Assembly (NCBI RefSeq): GCF_040954835.1
Contig: NC_090714.1
Coordinates: 2,468,501-2,532,500 of the forward strand
DNA length: 64,000 bases
Reading direction: 5' to 3'
From: Lepisosteus oculatus
Lineage: Eukaryota > Chordata > Actinopteri > Semionotiformes > Lepisosteidae
The notes under the pieces are model-generated. The model was not told the DNA's origin. It searched no databases and worked only from the letters and a program-made list of their open reading frames with translations. The first letter of the stretch is position 1, and each line of letters starts with the position of its first letter. Below, piece by piece: positions 38,972-50,028 of this stretch. A program made the position numbers and the translations under genes.

Positions 38972-41297
38972 CTGCAGCCGAAGGAGGACAGCGGGGGCTG
39001 AGGCTGCTGCGAGGCCCACTCCCACCGGGGTTTTACATGATTAAATAATTAAATATCATTAAATTAGGTACAAGGAAAAGTCCTCCTTCCGCTCTGCAGA
39101 CAAATATGGAAAGCTCACCAAAAATACAGCATAAGGAGCAGTGGACCATTTTCGCTCCGAGCTGAAAATGTGTCAACATTGCTGACAAAGCATTCTTATG
39201 TCGGTATCTCCTTATGGGACAAAATGTGGAATATTTAGGTTTAGAAGTTGGCCAGAATCTGATACAACTATAAAAACAACAATAATTCCTGCTTTGGTTC
39301 TGACAGAACATCCAAATTGCACATTCCAGCAAAATAAAAAAGACCAAGGGTCTGTTTTGGATTTGTTTACTACAGAGGAGGCAGTTTACACCCTGACAAA
39401 ATAAGGATCTGAGAGTAAAACGAACTTTGAAACTGATTAAAGTAAACCAGATGACATGTATGGAAAGCCACAAAGAAATGAAGTCTACTGTAGGTATGCC
39501 ACAGTCTGCCACAAGGAGCAGTAACATTCTTGATTGAACCCACCAATTGAATTTATTGAGTCTCCACTTGGAAGCTGTTAATCCCCAGTTTAATAGGCCC
39601 TTATCTCCCCTCACAAGGGTGAATGACTCCAAAAACACAAAGCAGAGAGAGGAAAGAATGTAAATACTCCCATGGAGTGACTCTATTCCCTAGGAGAGTG
39701 CCAGCTCTTGTCTTTGATTCATGGGGTTTGGTGAGGACTTTAATATGAAGCATCTAATAGCTCATTTAACAAAACACCCTTCTTTAATGTGCAAAGACTT
39801 TTTGGGATTTCAAAGTTCAGACTATCCTTGTCATTACTGACAATAAAAAAAAAATGTCTCACCTGCTAAAGAAAACAGAATTATTATTTTTTTGTGTTTC
39901 TTAATGAGCTGGTCAGTTCACTAAGATTCCTGTAGACTCACCTTGAGTGCCAAGATGGCTAATACAGCTTTCTAACAATACTAACAGACAAATAAATGTA
40001 ATGTATTCACCTATAATGTAATCATTGCATACTAATTTTTCACCTAATTTGTCAGACTAAGGGCTCATTAAGTTATAATTATTTTCTGCATTTTTATTTT
40101 GTGATTAAACAGAGACAGGAGAAAATCTCTTCCCTGCAAACCGAGTCCCAGAGCAAAAGAGGGAGCAAAGCAAGACTGATTGGAAACTAAAGTTTTTTCG
40201 TTGGACAAAAAAAGCACAGCACAAGCACTCCAATTGATAAATGAGAATGGCACCAGTTGTTAAACTAAAATACTACTAAAAATGCTGAACGATATACAAC
40301 AACGTATATGACCTTTCAGTAATCCATACAGGTGTTAAAAAAATGTAACACTTTTTCTATGTGGCAAAACAAAACATTTTGACAATGAAGCTACAAAGTA
40401 TTTGAGGAGTTACGTCCTGAGAACTACTACATGAACGATTATTTTATGTGCTGAACTGTCCCTTCCTTGGAGACAATTTCTCCCTGCACACAATGGTTCT
40501 GTGCTGGTACGGCCAACTGCACGGAGCAAACAAACACCCGTTTGTTGTGGCATCAGTCATTTGTCTTCACAATAACTTCCTTGGCTATGCGTAGAAATTG
40601 AAAGAATAAAGCATTTCGTTTGTTACGAGGAAACCGAACTCAAATAATATAAACAATGTCATATGATGACATTTATTTAAGAACCGAAAGCTTCCACTGA
40701 ATTCTCTAGGACCTAGGGCATTCCCAATAAACCAAGCAGAAAGGTTTCAATTTACAGTAACTTCGGGTGTTCAAGCGCTTTTTAAAGGGCACACCAAGCT
40801 AAATGCAGTGCCAATAAAACCCAGAGTTCGGTTAAAAAGGTTGGTCAGATCTAACCTGCCCTCAGCTTTCCAGTTCATACCACCGGGCAGGTCTTGATAC
40901 GCGCACGGTACTGCAATTTCCAACGTTATTTGGGCAAAGAAATGACGGCATTAGCGCAAAAAAGATGGGGTCTGGGCACAGTTTCTGGGAACATTGGCTG
41001 CTTCATCACCGTCACAAAATACGACCGAAGAAAGGTCTAACCAAAGGCTGTGGGGGCAACGGGATGTTCAGATAGTGTTTCGGCACTTACTTGGTGATGC
41101 GTTTCTTTTTCCACGTTGTCACCGTTCACCTCCACCACCCGGTCCCCTGCTCGGAGCCCAGCAGCCTCCGCGGGTGAGCCCAGCTCCACTTTGCGTATGT
41201 ACTGGCCACTTTTCCCTTTCTCGCCGTGCAAATGAAAACCATACCCATTCTCCCCTTTCGTCATGAAACAAAGCCGCGGTTTCAGCTCCTTGGTCAT
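38720..41297 (-). CDS. nherf2: NHERF2 (SLC9A3R2) PDZ scaffold, first two coding exons only
   Basis: Two minus-strand exons (41297-41091 and 38971-38720) join in phase to give 153 residues. PDZ1 spans about residues 5-88, with the carboxylate-binding loop GYGF at residues 19-22 and the class I His of helix B in THHQVV. The linker motif [11 protein letters not shown] resembles NHERF2 (LTCTEEMAQRG in human) rather than NHERF1, which decides the paralogue. Family role: a cytoplasmic scaffold that ties NHE3, CFTR and receptors to ezrin under apical membranes through two PDZ domains and a C-terminal ERM-binding tail. PDZ2 and the ERM tail were not found to the left, so the gene is partial here. The start at 41297 ([10 protein letters not shown]) has A at -3 and fits the family N-terminus. 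An in-frame upstream Met at 41375 is less likely. Confidence 0.9.
38972..41090 (-). other. nherf2: NHERF2 intron 1
   Basis: About 2.1 kb with GT-AG borders. It contains no recognised repeat. It holds an unassigned 201-residue open frame on the gene's own strand (39638-39033), described under findings. Confidence 0.8.
41091..41297 (-). CDS. nherf2: NHERF2 coding exon 1 (PDZ1, N-terminal part)
   Basis: 69 codons, from [10 protein letters not shown] to ETHHQ. The donor GTAAGT follows directly (41090-41085). It holds the PDZ GYGF loop, the conserved HLHGEKG segment and the GDRVVEVNG strand. The flanking DNA is CpG-rich, as expected at a promoter-proximal exon. Confidence 0.92.
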
Positions 41298-42488
41298 GTT
41301 TGTCACCAGACCAATTTCTGCGTTTTCACTTTTTGTTATCCACCTGAAGACTACTGTCGTCCTCTCCCAGTGCACGTCCGCCCGACTGCTCGCTCGACGC
41401 AGTCCCTTTAAACTTGCTGCCGATAATTTTCCAAAGACCCGAAATGTGAGGATTATCGCTAGGGATTTTCAAAACATTGACCACAAAAACGAAAAACGCA
41501 CAGGATGAAAGTTCCTTAGGTTAAAAGTATATCCACAGGCGTTTAACATTCTTTAATAACAAACCACAAGTGTGAGGCGTAATCCCAGTGGTGGTCGTCT
41601 AGAGAACAGCAACAGGTAACCGGTTTCCAGTTTGTTTTGCGTGTGTAAGTTTTTTTTCCCTTCGCTATTTTACGGAATCGATGGATTTCGCGGCATAACG
41701 GACTCCGTTTTTTTAAGTTTTCCCCCTTGTTGGGCTGCTGTCATTTTGAACTACATGAGGCTCCAGGCCATGAACAGAAACTAGCTCAAGCGCTCCTTCC
41801 GTGCTCCATCCGCAACACTCAGCTGGGGAATTAGGATTCAATTACACGACAAGGTTTAAGTAAATAGATGTGTCGCTTAGATCTGTTACAGCTCAACAGC
41901 ACCACCGCCCTACCAAATGGCTGCTTTAAAAAAAAAATAAAACAAGATCTCGACATCAGTTCCACTCTCTGACCACTCTGTGAACTAATGACAGTCCTTT
42001 CAAAGATGTTATCCTAACCAAAGGCTTAAGACTTAACTGAAAATCTTTTGTTGTGGGTACTTTTCTTACCTTTGGATTCTTTTTTTTTACAGATGGATTT
42101 ATTCTACATCAGTTTTTATATGTAAAGTCTCTGTTTTTTAAAGGTTTTAAAATACGTAAAAAGTTCGGACCATGCGTAAAAGCGCGAGCACTGAAATTCT
42201 TTTTCGCGATCACGTTCACTATTTTATTAATGTGCTGGTGCATTTCTCCAGTGACGTGACAGAAAGAACCATAATTTCTGTATTTTGATCAGGAAAAGCG
42301 CTAAAACACAAATAAGTTCAGCTGAGATCGCTTATCTACAATAAGCTACTGTATTTAGTGTAATATTCCAGTAAACTACTATTGCATTAAAATAACCCAA
42401 GAATTCACATAAAACAAACAGGAGCTATATATTTTCATGAGGGTAGCTGCATCAGCATGCGTAGGCTGCAAAGGAACAAGTAATAGGT

Positions 42489-42606
42489 TTATTCCATGCT
42501 GAAAAGAGAAGAAAGAATACACAGCGTTTCGGCCGTGGAGCCCCTCCTGAAGAAGGCTCCACGGCCGAAACGTTGTGTTTTTTCTTCTCTTTTCAGCATG
42601 GAATAA
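42489..42606. repeat. Long fold-back repeat with hammerhead-like cores
   Basis: Arms 42489-42542 and 42555-42606 are near-perfect reverse complements (about 52 bases each, loop of about 12). Each arm carries GGCTCCACGGCCGAAACG. On the plus strand CTGAAGA (42547-42553) precedes GAAAC (42567-42571), the order found in a hammerhead ribozyme core. A partial single copy lies at 4833-4910. Confidence 0.85.
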
Positions 42607-45319
42607 AAGGAGTCATATTTGTAAAACTATTTCATGGGATATTGTGTTATAGTTACTGTATCTGTACAGAACGTGTATTCTGAGGTAATGCGATTTTGAG
42701 TGCGTTTTTCTACCGAAAAATGCCATTTTGTTTTACGAATAATAGCAAGTCGTTTATTGTTATTAATTGAAGCAATTAATTTCGCTATGTGCCACTTTCT
42801 CTGGGCTGTTATTGCACCCGGGTCTCGGGGAAACGTGCGGCAAGTGTCAGCGACTCGTGCCTGAGGAGATGACTGGGCTGTCGGGAGAGCAGCTTCCTGA
42901 GCCGGGGAGTAACAGACAACGCTCAAGACATCCTAGAAAAATAAAGGTGCGGCTCTTTTCGTTTAGGTAAACTAGTAACTGACTCAGTAACTGACTTTTT
43001 TTTGCATACCAGACAAGTTAAAAGATTCTACTAGGTCGCTACAAAACTCAGAAATCTACTTGGTATGAAATGATCTCAATTTGCCCGTTGAACATTTTTA
43101 AATGAGATTGGTAAATATTATTCGAAATAAAACCTTTTTTATTTATTGTAAACTATAGACATGTAGCACATTATTGTCTGCAATGCCGATTTACAGAAGG
43201 AATCGACTAGAAGTTTTCAAGTGTCAACATCTATTACGTTTTGCTACTTTTCTCGTGTGCACTTTCGTTGGTGTACTGCCACATGCTGGAAAACACGCGT
43301 AACCGCTCTCGTAAAATGTCGACGTTACGGTAGGTCGGCGCACATGTACTTTTTTATCAGTTTCTTTTTATCTTTAGTTCAGCGGATACTAGGCCACAGG
43401 CGTTAAAATAAAACAATTAACCATAACAGTAACACAACAGATTTAAGATGATATAGGGTTACTACACGTGAAAAAATCAAACGCACAGAAAACATTTGGG
43501 GAACAAGAATAAGAGTCAATTTCAGGACAGGTTAAGCTATTTGAAAATCCCTCCCGGACATTGATTTAAGGAACTAAAAGGAAGACATGATAACCCTCCA
43601 TACTATAACACGTTGTATACTGTACATACACTACAGACCTTAATGTACTTCTGCATCTAGACATCAATTACATGTAACCTACTTTATATACCATAATTCT
43701 GTGCAAATTAAATGAAACTGCTCTTTAATTGGCAGAACAATTGTAGGGATAGTCAAAATACCGTCTTCTGTGGCTCTACCATTCCACGCGCTCAATTTAA
43801 AAATATTACGGTGGTTTCGGAACTAAAATAAATGGGCAGTTAACGCTTAAATTGCTTTCAGAAGGCTTACCCGTTTTCACCCGAAGCAGTTTTTAATGAA
43901 GATGGTCATGTAAAAAGTTAAGCTAACATATAAAATCATAATGTGATGTTCACACCATGTCGAATAATTATAAACATATTTTAAAACGTACAAAACCAGC
44001 GGAAGTACCAATAATTCTGAGGTTCAAGGAGTCTGGAGATATACTAATGAGAATCAAATCTTACCATAAGGCAAAGCTGGGGATGTTTAACAAAGCTCAC
44101 AAAACTATTTAACATATTTTAATTTTGCTTTAAAAAAATGTCTACCACAACCCCGTTTCTTAAATCAGATTATTTGCATGACCTTTTAAACGTCCATGTG
44201 AAAGCATGAGGTTTAAATGAATGTAGAAGTGTTACCATGTGCCATTACAAATATATGCAGCACGACAAACAATATAAAAGTAATACATCAATAATAAATG
44301 AATACATTAGCAGATAGTCAACTTACATAATTAACAAAGGCTTAACAACTGAGGTAATCAATTTAATCTTGGCAAATGTGGTGCAGAAATTAGCAAGGTA
44401 GGTGTTTTTTATTGTAATAGCAAGTTATCCTTATTTACTACAAAAACTGCCTGGTAATAAAATACCACAGACACATTTTCAAAGATAAGCCAGGAGCAAT
44501 CAGTGAAGTACAGGTTTCTCTCCAATGTTTATTTCGTAGAAAGAATGATTGAAAAAATATTTACAGAGGAACAGAACATTGGACTGTAAATGACTGTTAC
44601 TGTTTATTTTCTAAGGAAAGGATGTTTTATCAAACTTCCCTACAAATAGTTTTTTTTATCAGACACTTCAATTATAAGTGGAAAAAACAAACAATTTCCA
44701 AAAGAACAAGGAGAATCATTTGGATACAACGTTTTCTTCAAGCCAAAACAAAGAGTTCTGAGTTATAATGTGACACATAAGCTTCGTTTCCAATGACATC
44801 TGGCTTTTTCCCCACTACAGGTTTTTCGATAAAGATAAAGTCTTGTGGCAGCACTTGAAACACTGAACGAGAACAAACCATTACAGATAACTGTGATGAT
44901 TAAAAACCTCAATGTCCCCTGGACAATTGGTATGAAAACCCGGGTCCAAGTGAGTGTGATTTTCGGCACATTCTCGGAGGAAACAAAACAAAAGACACCT
45001 GTAAACACCTCCAGTCCTGCAGCCCAACCCAGTTGAAACTGGCAATACTCCTTTATAAGAGTGCTACAGGAGTGGACGAGAGGGAAGACGTGGGTATTTG
45101 ACCTCCCTGAGACTCTGTTAACCCCTCTGTTTCAGTTAGTGTAAGCCTCAGGTGTCTGGGTCAGACACCTCTGTGAAAGAAATGCCTTTGTTTCCTCCCA
45201 CACCACATATCAGTGTGATACTGGGATCCAGTTTTATGTTTAACTGCTGCTGCGGTTTCTATGCATTGACTTTTATTCCTCATACATCTTGGTCCCTATA
45301 ATACTCAACTAAACTAACA

Positions 45320-45650
45320 TTCATCCATCTGCTAATCAATAGGTCAATATGGGATAAGTCACAGGGGAGCCGGAGCCTATCCTACAAGCAATGGGCACAA
45401 GGCGGGATGCTCCTCGGATGGGACGTGCAGAAGCAAACACACACACACACACACACGCCAGGGCCAGTCCTCCCAGAAGCTAATTCACACACCAGTACGT
45501 CTTAGGCAGGAAACCAGAGCACCCAGAGGCAACCCACGCGGACATGGGGAGAACGTGCAAGCTCCACACAGACAGCACCCCGGGGATTGAACCCAGGGCC
45601 CCCGGGGGCCGCGCACAGCAGAGCTCACCACTGCGCCACACGGGCCACCC
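45320..45650 (-). mobile_element. SINE family A copy in the putative NTHL1 3-prime UTR
   Basis: Near full length: CATCCATCTGCTAATC, a CA run, GGGGAGAACGTGCAAGCTCC, TTGAACCCAGGGCC (reverse B box) and the reverse A box near 45640. It is on the NTHL1 strand and starts 134 bases after the NTHL1 stop. Confidence 0.85.
45436..45456 (+). repeat. (CA)n microsatellite inside a SINE
   Basis: About ten uninterrupted CA units, expanded from the CA-rich tract that all copies of SINE family A carry at this place. Confidence 0.85.
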
Positions 45651-45783
45651 TCCTGAATTGGCAATCAAAACAAAATCCACGTCCCCGATGAAAAGAAACA
45701 ATTGGCTAATGAGGAAAACGTTTGGAAAACTGGCACGAGTATCCCTTGTCTTGAGATAAAAGGCAAATGTACGCTAGTAGACT

Positions 45784-45952
45784 TTAGGAGTAGGGGTCTT
45801 TGGAAGGGGGCTCATGGCTCCTCTTCTTGTTGTAGCTGTTGGCATAGGGGCAGCTGTCCTTATTAAGGCAGTCTGAGCACAGCGGGTTTATTGGCAGGCA
45901 CACCTGCTGGCCAAAACCAACTAACAGCCAGTTGATTTCACTCCAGAGGTCC
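45784..45952 (-). CDS. nthl1: NTHL1 coding exon 6 (iron-sulfur cluster and stop)
   Basis: 169 bases, (R)[16 protein letters not shown], then the cysteines of the 4Fe-4S loop, then a Lys/Pro/Ser tail ending DPYS and TAA at 45786-45784. The acceptor is TATTTCAG. Confidence 0.95.
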
Positions 45953-48900
45953 CTGAAATAGATTACTAGGATTAGTAAATGTCGGCAGAAGCACTGCTTC
46001 CAGACAACTAGAGAAGGTGGCAGAGACTTATCGCATTATTTAATTTGTGGCGTACCCAAAAAACGAAACTTTGGCAGATTTTTTTATTTTAGTGATCAAA
46101 AAGTAGTGAACAAAACTGTCAACCCCACAGAACACTTCTGTCCCTTTACAGATAAGGGACAGTAACTAGGCCTCCAAGCTGTGGCTGGCAAGCTGTGCAG
46201 TTACCTTGGCAACCAGTCTTCCAATGCGACTCTGGTCTCCTCGGGAGTCTTTGTGCTTTTCTTCACCCATCCCAGCCTGTTGGCGATCCGATGGACATGT
46301 GTATCCACTCCTGGAAGACACAGATGCCTTTGCAGGTCGGGAACAGAGAAGCGCGAGTTTGCTTTAAGGGCCCACGATAAAGGTGGACCGGAAAACATGA
46401 GTCATGGGACATACAGGCAGTCATCATCTGTCCCTGCATTTTACAAAATCGCAAAAAAAGACAGGAAGGGTTCTGTTTTTCTATGGCAGCTTCCCAGTCT
46501 CAGCCTCTGGACTTTTGATTTCCATTCCTTTAAATAATTGCCCTCTGCTACAGTAACTGAAGGCTGCTGATTGTTTTACAAATTTACATATTAGAGCTTT
46601 TTAAAGCAACTCACTTATTAAACTGCAGTTGTTATCCCAGATTTTGTTACCTAACTTTCTTTCATTGATGTGAGGTATGAGGGGGCACTGATCATTTATC
46701 GCCACGACATACCAATTCCAGACACTTTCCGCCAGGCGATGTTCATAATCAGGTGAGCCATCTTGGGCCCGATTCCAGGGAGACGGATCAGGTCAGCCAC
46801 GTTGTCCGGAATATCTCCATCGTACTGGTTCTGCAGTATTTCTGTTGTCTGCTTTATGTACTTTACCTTGGTCTGAAACACAAATTTACCATTTAAATCA
46901 CTTATACAATGTAAGAAGGTGAAATGTTCACTGGGATCATTAACAACACTAGTTATGGCTTCCCCTGAATGTCTTTGGATGGCAACTCCTTTAACAGCAA
47001 CCATATTACTGGGGAATTAGTTGGGAAATTCTCGTCCAGGTTGCTACCTACGGAGGTATTAAAATTGCAGAGGAAATCCACTTCCAGATTTCAGTAAGAA
47101 GGATTTTCCCAGGTCTTCATGTTGCAACATTTTTCACTTTATTTAAAAAATGAATAAAATGAGTTGCAAACAAAAACAAACCACAAAGCAAAAGTACAGT
47201 TCTTGAGAGATGGTGTGAGCACGTATCGAAATCAAATCCGTAGCGAGGATACAAAAGGCGTTTTTTAAATTGAAGAGCTGATGTCCACTTTAAGTGGACT
47301 GGTTGAAGTCTTGTGTAGAGGGACAGCTGAATCTGAGCATCTGGCCCCATTCTTTACCTTATAAAAGCCAACGGGGTAGATCAGCTCCCCCAGGGTGCCC
47401 TCGTCGGTTTTTAGAATACTCTCCACAGACAGACCGTGGTCTCGGAGCTTTGTCATGGCTGCAGAGGTCACCTGGTCCTTGGTCTGGCTGGACAACATCA
47501 GTGAAATCAGAACCTGGTATCGCATCACCTACAGCGCAGAAAAAAACAAAACATCAATCCAGGAAGAACTGCCATGGGGCTCTCGTGTAATTGTGAACTC
47601 TACAGCTCCAAACACAACGTCTAAGTGAAGTCTGCACTACATAAGAGCTTGATGAAAGAAGGCAAGGCCTTCCTTTATTACGGACAACTCTAGTAGAAAC
47701 AAACATATATAATGCGAAAGCATACCGTAATTAATTAATTCCTTACAAATAAGGCTCTTTCCTTCTATGAAACTGAAAATAAAATATTCAGTACACTGTT
47801 TAAGTGTACTAAAACTGAAATTCAGGCAACCCCTACTCATTCTATTTATGTATAAACACAGTGGCGCTGTGGTGAGCATTGCTACCTGGCAGTGCTGAAG
47901 CTCTGGATTCAATTCCTGAGGTGCTGTGTGTGTGGAGTTTGTATGTTCTCCCCGTGAGTGTGGGGGTTTCCCCTGGGTGCTCTGGTTTCCTCTCACAGTT
48001 AAAAAAATATGCAGGTTGGTTAATTGGTTTCTGGGAAAAATCAGCCCTGGTGTGCATGCCTGTGTCTGTGTGTCTGCCCCGCGATGGACTGGTGTCCTGT
48101 CCAGGGTGTGCCCTGCCTTGCGCCTGTTGCTCGCTGGGACAGGCTCCAGCCCCACAGTCCTGTTACTGGATAAAGCGGTTCGAAAATCGATGAATGGATA
48201 AACAGCATAAGGAGAAATGGCGCACAGAGCTCGTTTTCCTGTTTGTTCTAAGGCCGTTTGTCATACCTTGGGAGAAGCCTGGTCGTCAAAGCATTTTTCG
48301 GCTCCCATGAGGTCCACGGGCGCGTCCTTCCCCTTCCTCATCTCCCGGATGTTGTCCAGCTGCTTCTGCCAGCCCGCGGGCTCCCACCTGTCCTTCTTGG
48401 CATCGCCCCGTCCCGGCCCTCCGGCAGGCTCATATTCCGGCCTGACGCCCCCTCTCCTCCGCCTGTCCTTGGCCGACGTCCCCTCGGCGCTCGAGCTCCC
48501 CTGACTGCGCCGCGCTGGATCAGCTGAACACAACGGACCGAGCAGAAAGTGGCCCGGGCGCTGGGTTTATCCAGACTCTGCATCATGGGAGCTGAACTCC
48601 GGTCCTCAGAGGTTTCTAGGTCTGTTTAAATCCCCAGCTTTTCAAAGCGCAAGGGCAGGCTTGTCCAGTTGAGACGATAATGAGTTCAGTTAGGGAATTA
48701 AGGGCTCAGGGTGGCGGTGGGGGGGTATTTCAGGACTGGTGTTTGTGCCCCCCTGTTCTGCAGTAGTCAGGAGTCCACTGCATGGCCGTATAACTAAGGT
48801 CAGATCTCATGAACAATCAAAACGTATTTGATGTGGTGCATTTCAGGAAAAGCCCACTTCAGAAAGCACTAAGTCCGTGTGGGACACTGTTAAATGAGTG

Positions 48901-49785
48901 GCTCTTGGCCCACGGGCTGAGGGAACCAGCTGTTTTTTTTTCCGTTTCAACTAGGCCCTTAATCGCTGGTGCTAATTAATCTGATTTAACTGAACTAAGT
49001 AACTCACCCAATTCACTACACCTCCCAAGTGTTCCAACTTGGGACACTTACAGATTTATCCAAAAACCTGCTGGACTGTGACTCTCCTGTCACCAGACTG
49101 TCATCCCCCCCCCAGCAGAAACAATTCAAGAATATAAAATAAAAACATAAAAAGTGAAATTCACACTAAATTTACTATCAGTGCAATAGTCGTAATTAGT
49201 TATATATTTCTGTTGGTGCCCAATGTCATCAAAATTACCCACTTGTGGGGTTAGCTACCGCAAATTAGTTACAATTATTGATACTCGAACTCAGCATTGT
49301 GTAGTGATTTTATTCACCGAATACAACTGTTATTCCCAATGAATTACCAATACCAAGCCTCTACCGGAACCCCATTTTCACCATGCAATTTTATTTACAG
49401 TGTCATTTCAACACACTTTTCAAGTGATCGTTGTTTTTTAATGATCAAGTACAGTGCTTCCTGCGATGGTGCAAGTTCATCAGAAGCCAGCAGCGGTGCA
49501 TACCCCTCACGCATCGCAGTTTATCGCCGTTAAACTTACACACAACAGCAGAAGAAACAAAAACACCAGTCCTTTCTCACCTGCAGCTGGATCCTTCTGG
49601 GCATCAGCGGAGGAGAAACGATCCTGGTCACTCAGTGTTTTATCCTCGTCTTTGCCCCTCCGTTTTGACGTCTCCTTCGCCTCGCTGCTTCGTGCACCAG
49701 TTAAACCGAGCTCTGCCTTCAACACTTTGCTCCTTTTTCTCGTCACCACGCCGGCGCCCGTTTCTAAAAAGTAAGGGGAAGTCAT
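45784..49785 (-). CDS. nthl1: NTHL1, endonuclease III-like DNA glycosylase/AP lyase, complete
   Basis: Six minus-strand exons (49785-49581, 48523-48267, 47528-47358, 46872-46713, 46310-46205, 45952-45784) join in phase to 355 residues plus stop. The enzyme excises oxidised pyrimidines in base excision repair and nicks the abasic site; it works in nucleus and mitochondria. Visible: a basic N-terminus (VVTRKRSK), helix-hairpin-helix LPGIGPKMA with catalytic Lys248, catalytic Asp267 in [12 protein letters not shown], and the iron-sulfur cysteines 318, 325, 328 and 334 (C-x6-C-x2-C-x5-C). Lys and Asp are 19 apart, as in human NTHL1. The N-terminus is longer than in human and the tail after the last Cys is about 20 residues. 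Start: ATG at 49785 has A at -3; an in-frame ATG eight codons upstream (49809) has weaker context and a stop two codons before it. Confidence 0.95.
46205..46310 (-). CDS. nthl1: NTHL1 coding exon 5 (catalytic Asp)
   Basis: 106 bases encoding [15 protein letters not shown] to EDWLP(R). Asp267 is the general catalytic residue. Acceptor CTTCCAG, donor GTAACT. Confidence 0.96.
46713..46872 (-). CDS. nthl1: NTHL1 coding exon 4 (helix-hairpin-helix, catalytic Lys)
   Basis: 160 bases, [14 protein letters not shown] through the Hh[12 protein letters not shown] to SGI plus one base. Lys248 in GPK is the Schiff-base nucleophile. Acceptor GTTTCAG, donor GTATGT. Confidence 0.96.
47358..47528 (-). CDS. 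nthl1: NTHL1 coding exon 3
   Basis: 57 codons, [20 protein letters not shown] through LIYPVGFYK. It contains the highly conserved LSSQTKDQ motif of the EndoIII family. Acceptor CTGTAG, donor GTAAAG. Confidence 0.95.
47856..48200 (+). mobile_element. nthl1: SINE family A copy in NTHL1 intron 2
   Basis: Head CACAGTGGCGCTGTGGTGAG, B-box-like GGATTCAATTCC, body CAGTTAAAAAAATATGCAGG and end GGATAAAGCGGTTCGAAAAT. Near full length and antisense to NTHL1. Confidence 0.85.
48267..48523 (-). CDS. nthl1: NTHL1 coding exon 2
   Basis: 257 bases after the acceptor TGTGTTCAG, with donor GTATGA. The first half is a GC-rich low-complexity linker. The second half carries the conserved [20 protein letters not shown] segment at the start of the glycosylase fold and ends SPK, exactly where the human exon ends. 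Confidence 0.93.
49581..49785 (-). CDS. nthl1: NTHL1 coding exon 1
   Basis: Encodes [20 protein letters not shown] and a Lys/Ser/Asp-rich disordered stretch ending DPAA(G). The donor is GTGAGA at 49580. The basic N-terminus could serve mitochondrial or nuclear targeting. The bases just before this ATG (a T-rich tract followed by CTTCAG) look like a splice acceptor, so a 5-prime UTR exon further right is possible. Confidence 0.85.
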
Positions 49786-50028
49786 TCTGAAGACAGAAAA
49801 ATAACGCATCCATTAAACAAGCTATTTCTATCAAACTTCACCGCACGGTGTGGCACACCGAGGCCGCGCGTGTTTGAAGCTGATAAAAACTGCTGGAATA
49901 TGAGCAATATGGAGTCCAAAGCCCTCTAATGAATTATACAGACTGATATGAACTACTGTGCAAAATCCATGTTGTACTGTTTAATTAAAATCGCACACAC
50001 AGAGCAAAACACTTCCACCGCACAGAAG

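Larger units (their letters stand above)
41298..45783. other. Intergenic region between the NHERF2 5-prime end and the NTHL1 3-prime end
   Basis: No coding exon recognised. 41298-41900 is the likely NHERF2 promoter and 5-prime UTR. 42489-42606 is the fold-back repeat. 45320-45650 is a SINE in minus orientation. A minus-strand AATAAA (plus TTTATT at 45272-45277) lies about 510 bases past the NTHL1 stop and could end its transcript. The rest (42.7-45.2 kb) is AT-rich and featureless to me. Confidence 0.6.

Noticed and set aside
38749..39044. Several plus-strand frames over NHERF2 exon 2
   Set aside because: Antisense shadows of a GC-rich coding exon.
47637..48155. 172-residue minus-strand open frame in NTHL1 intron 2
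   Set aside because: Most of it is the antisense reading of the SINE at 47856-48200.
48217..48527. Plus-strand frames over NTHL1 exon 2
   Set aside because: Antisense shadows of the GC-rich exon.
48338..48586. Alternative NTHL1 start at the ATGATG near 48586
   Set aside because: The frame does not agree with the exon 2 coding frame, so it cannot give NTHL1.
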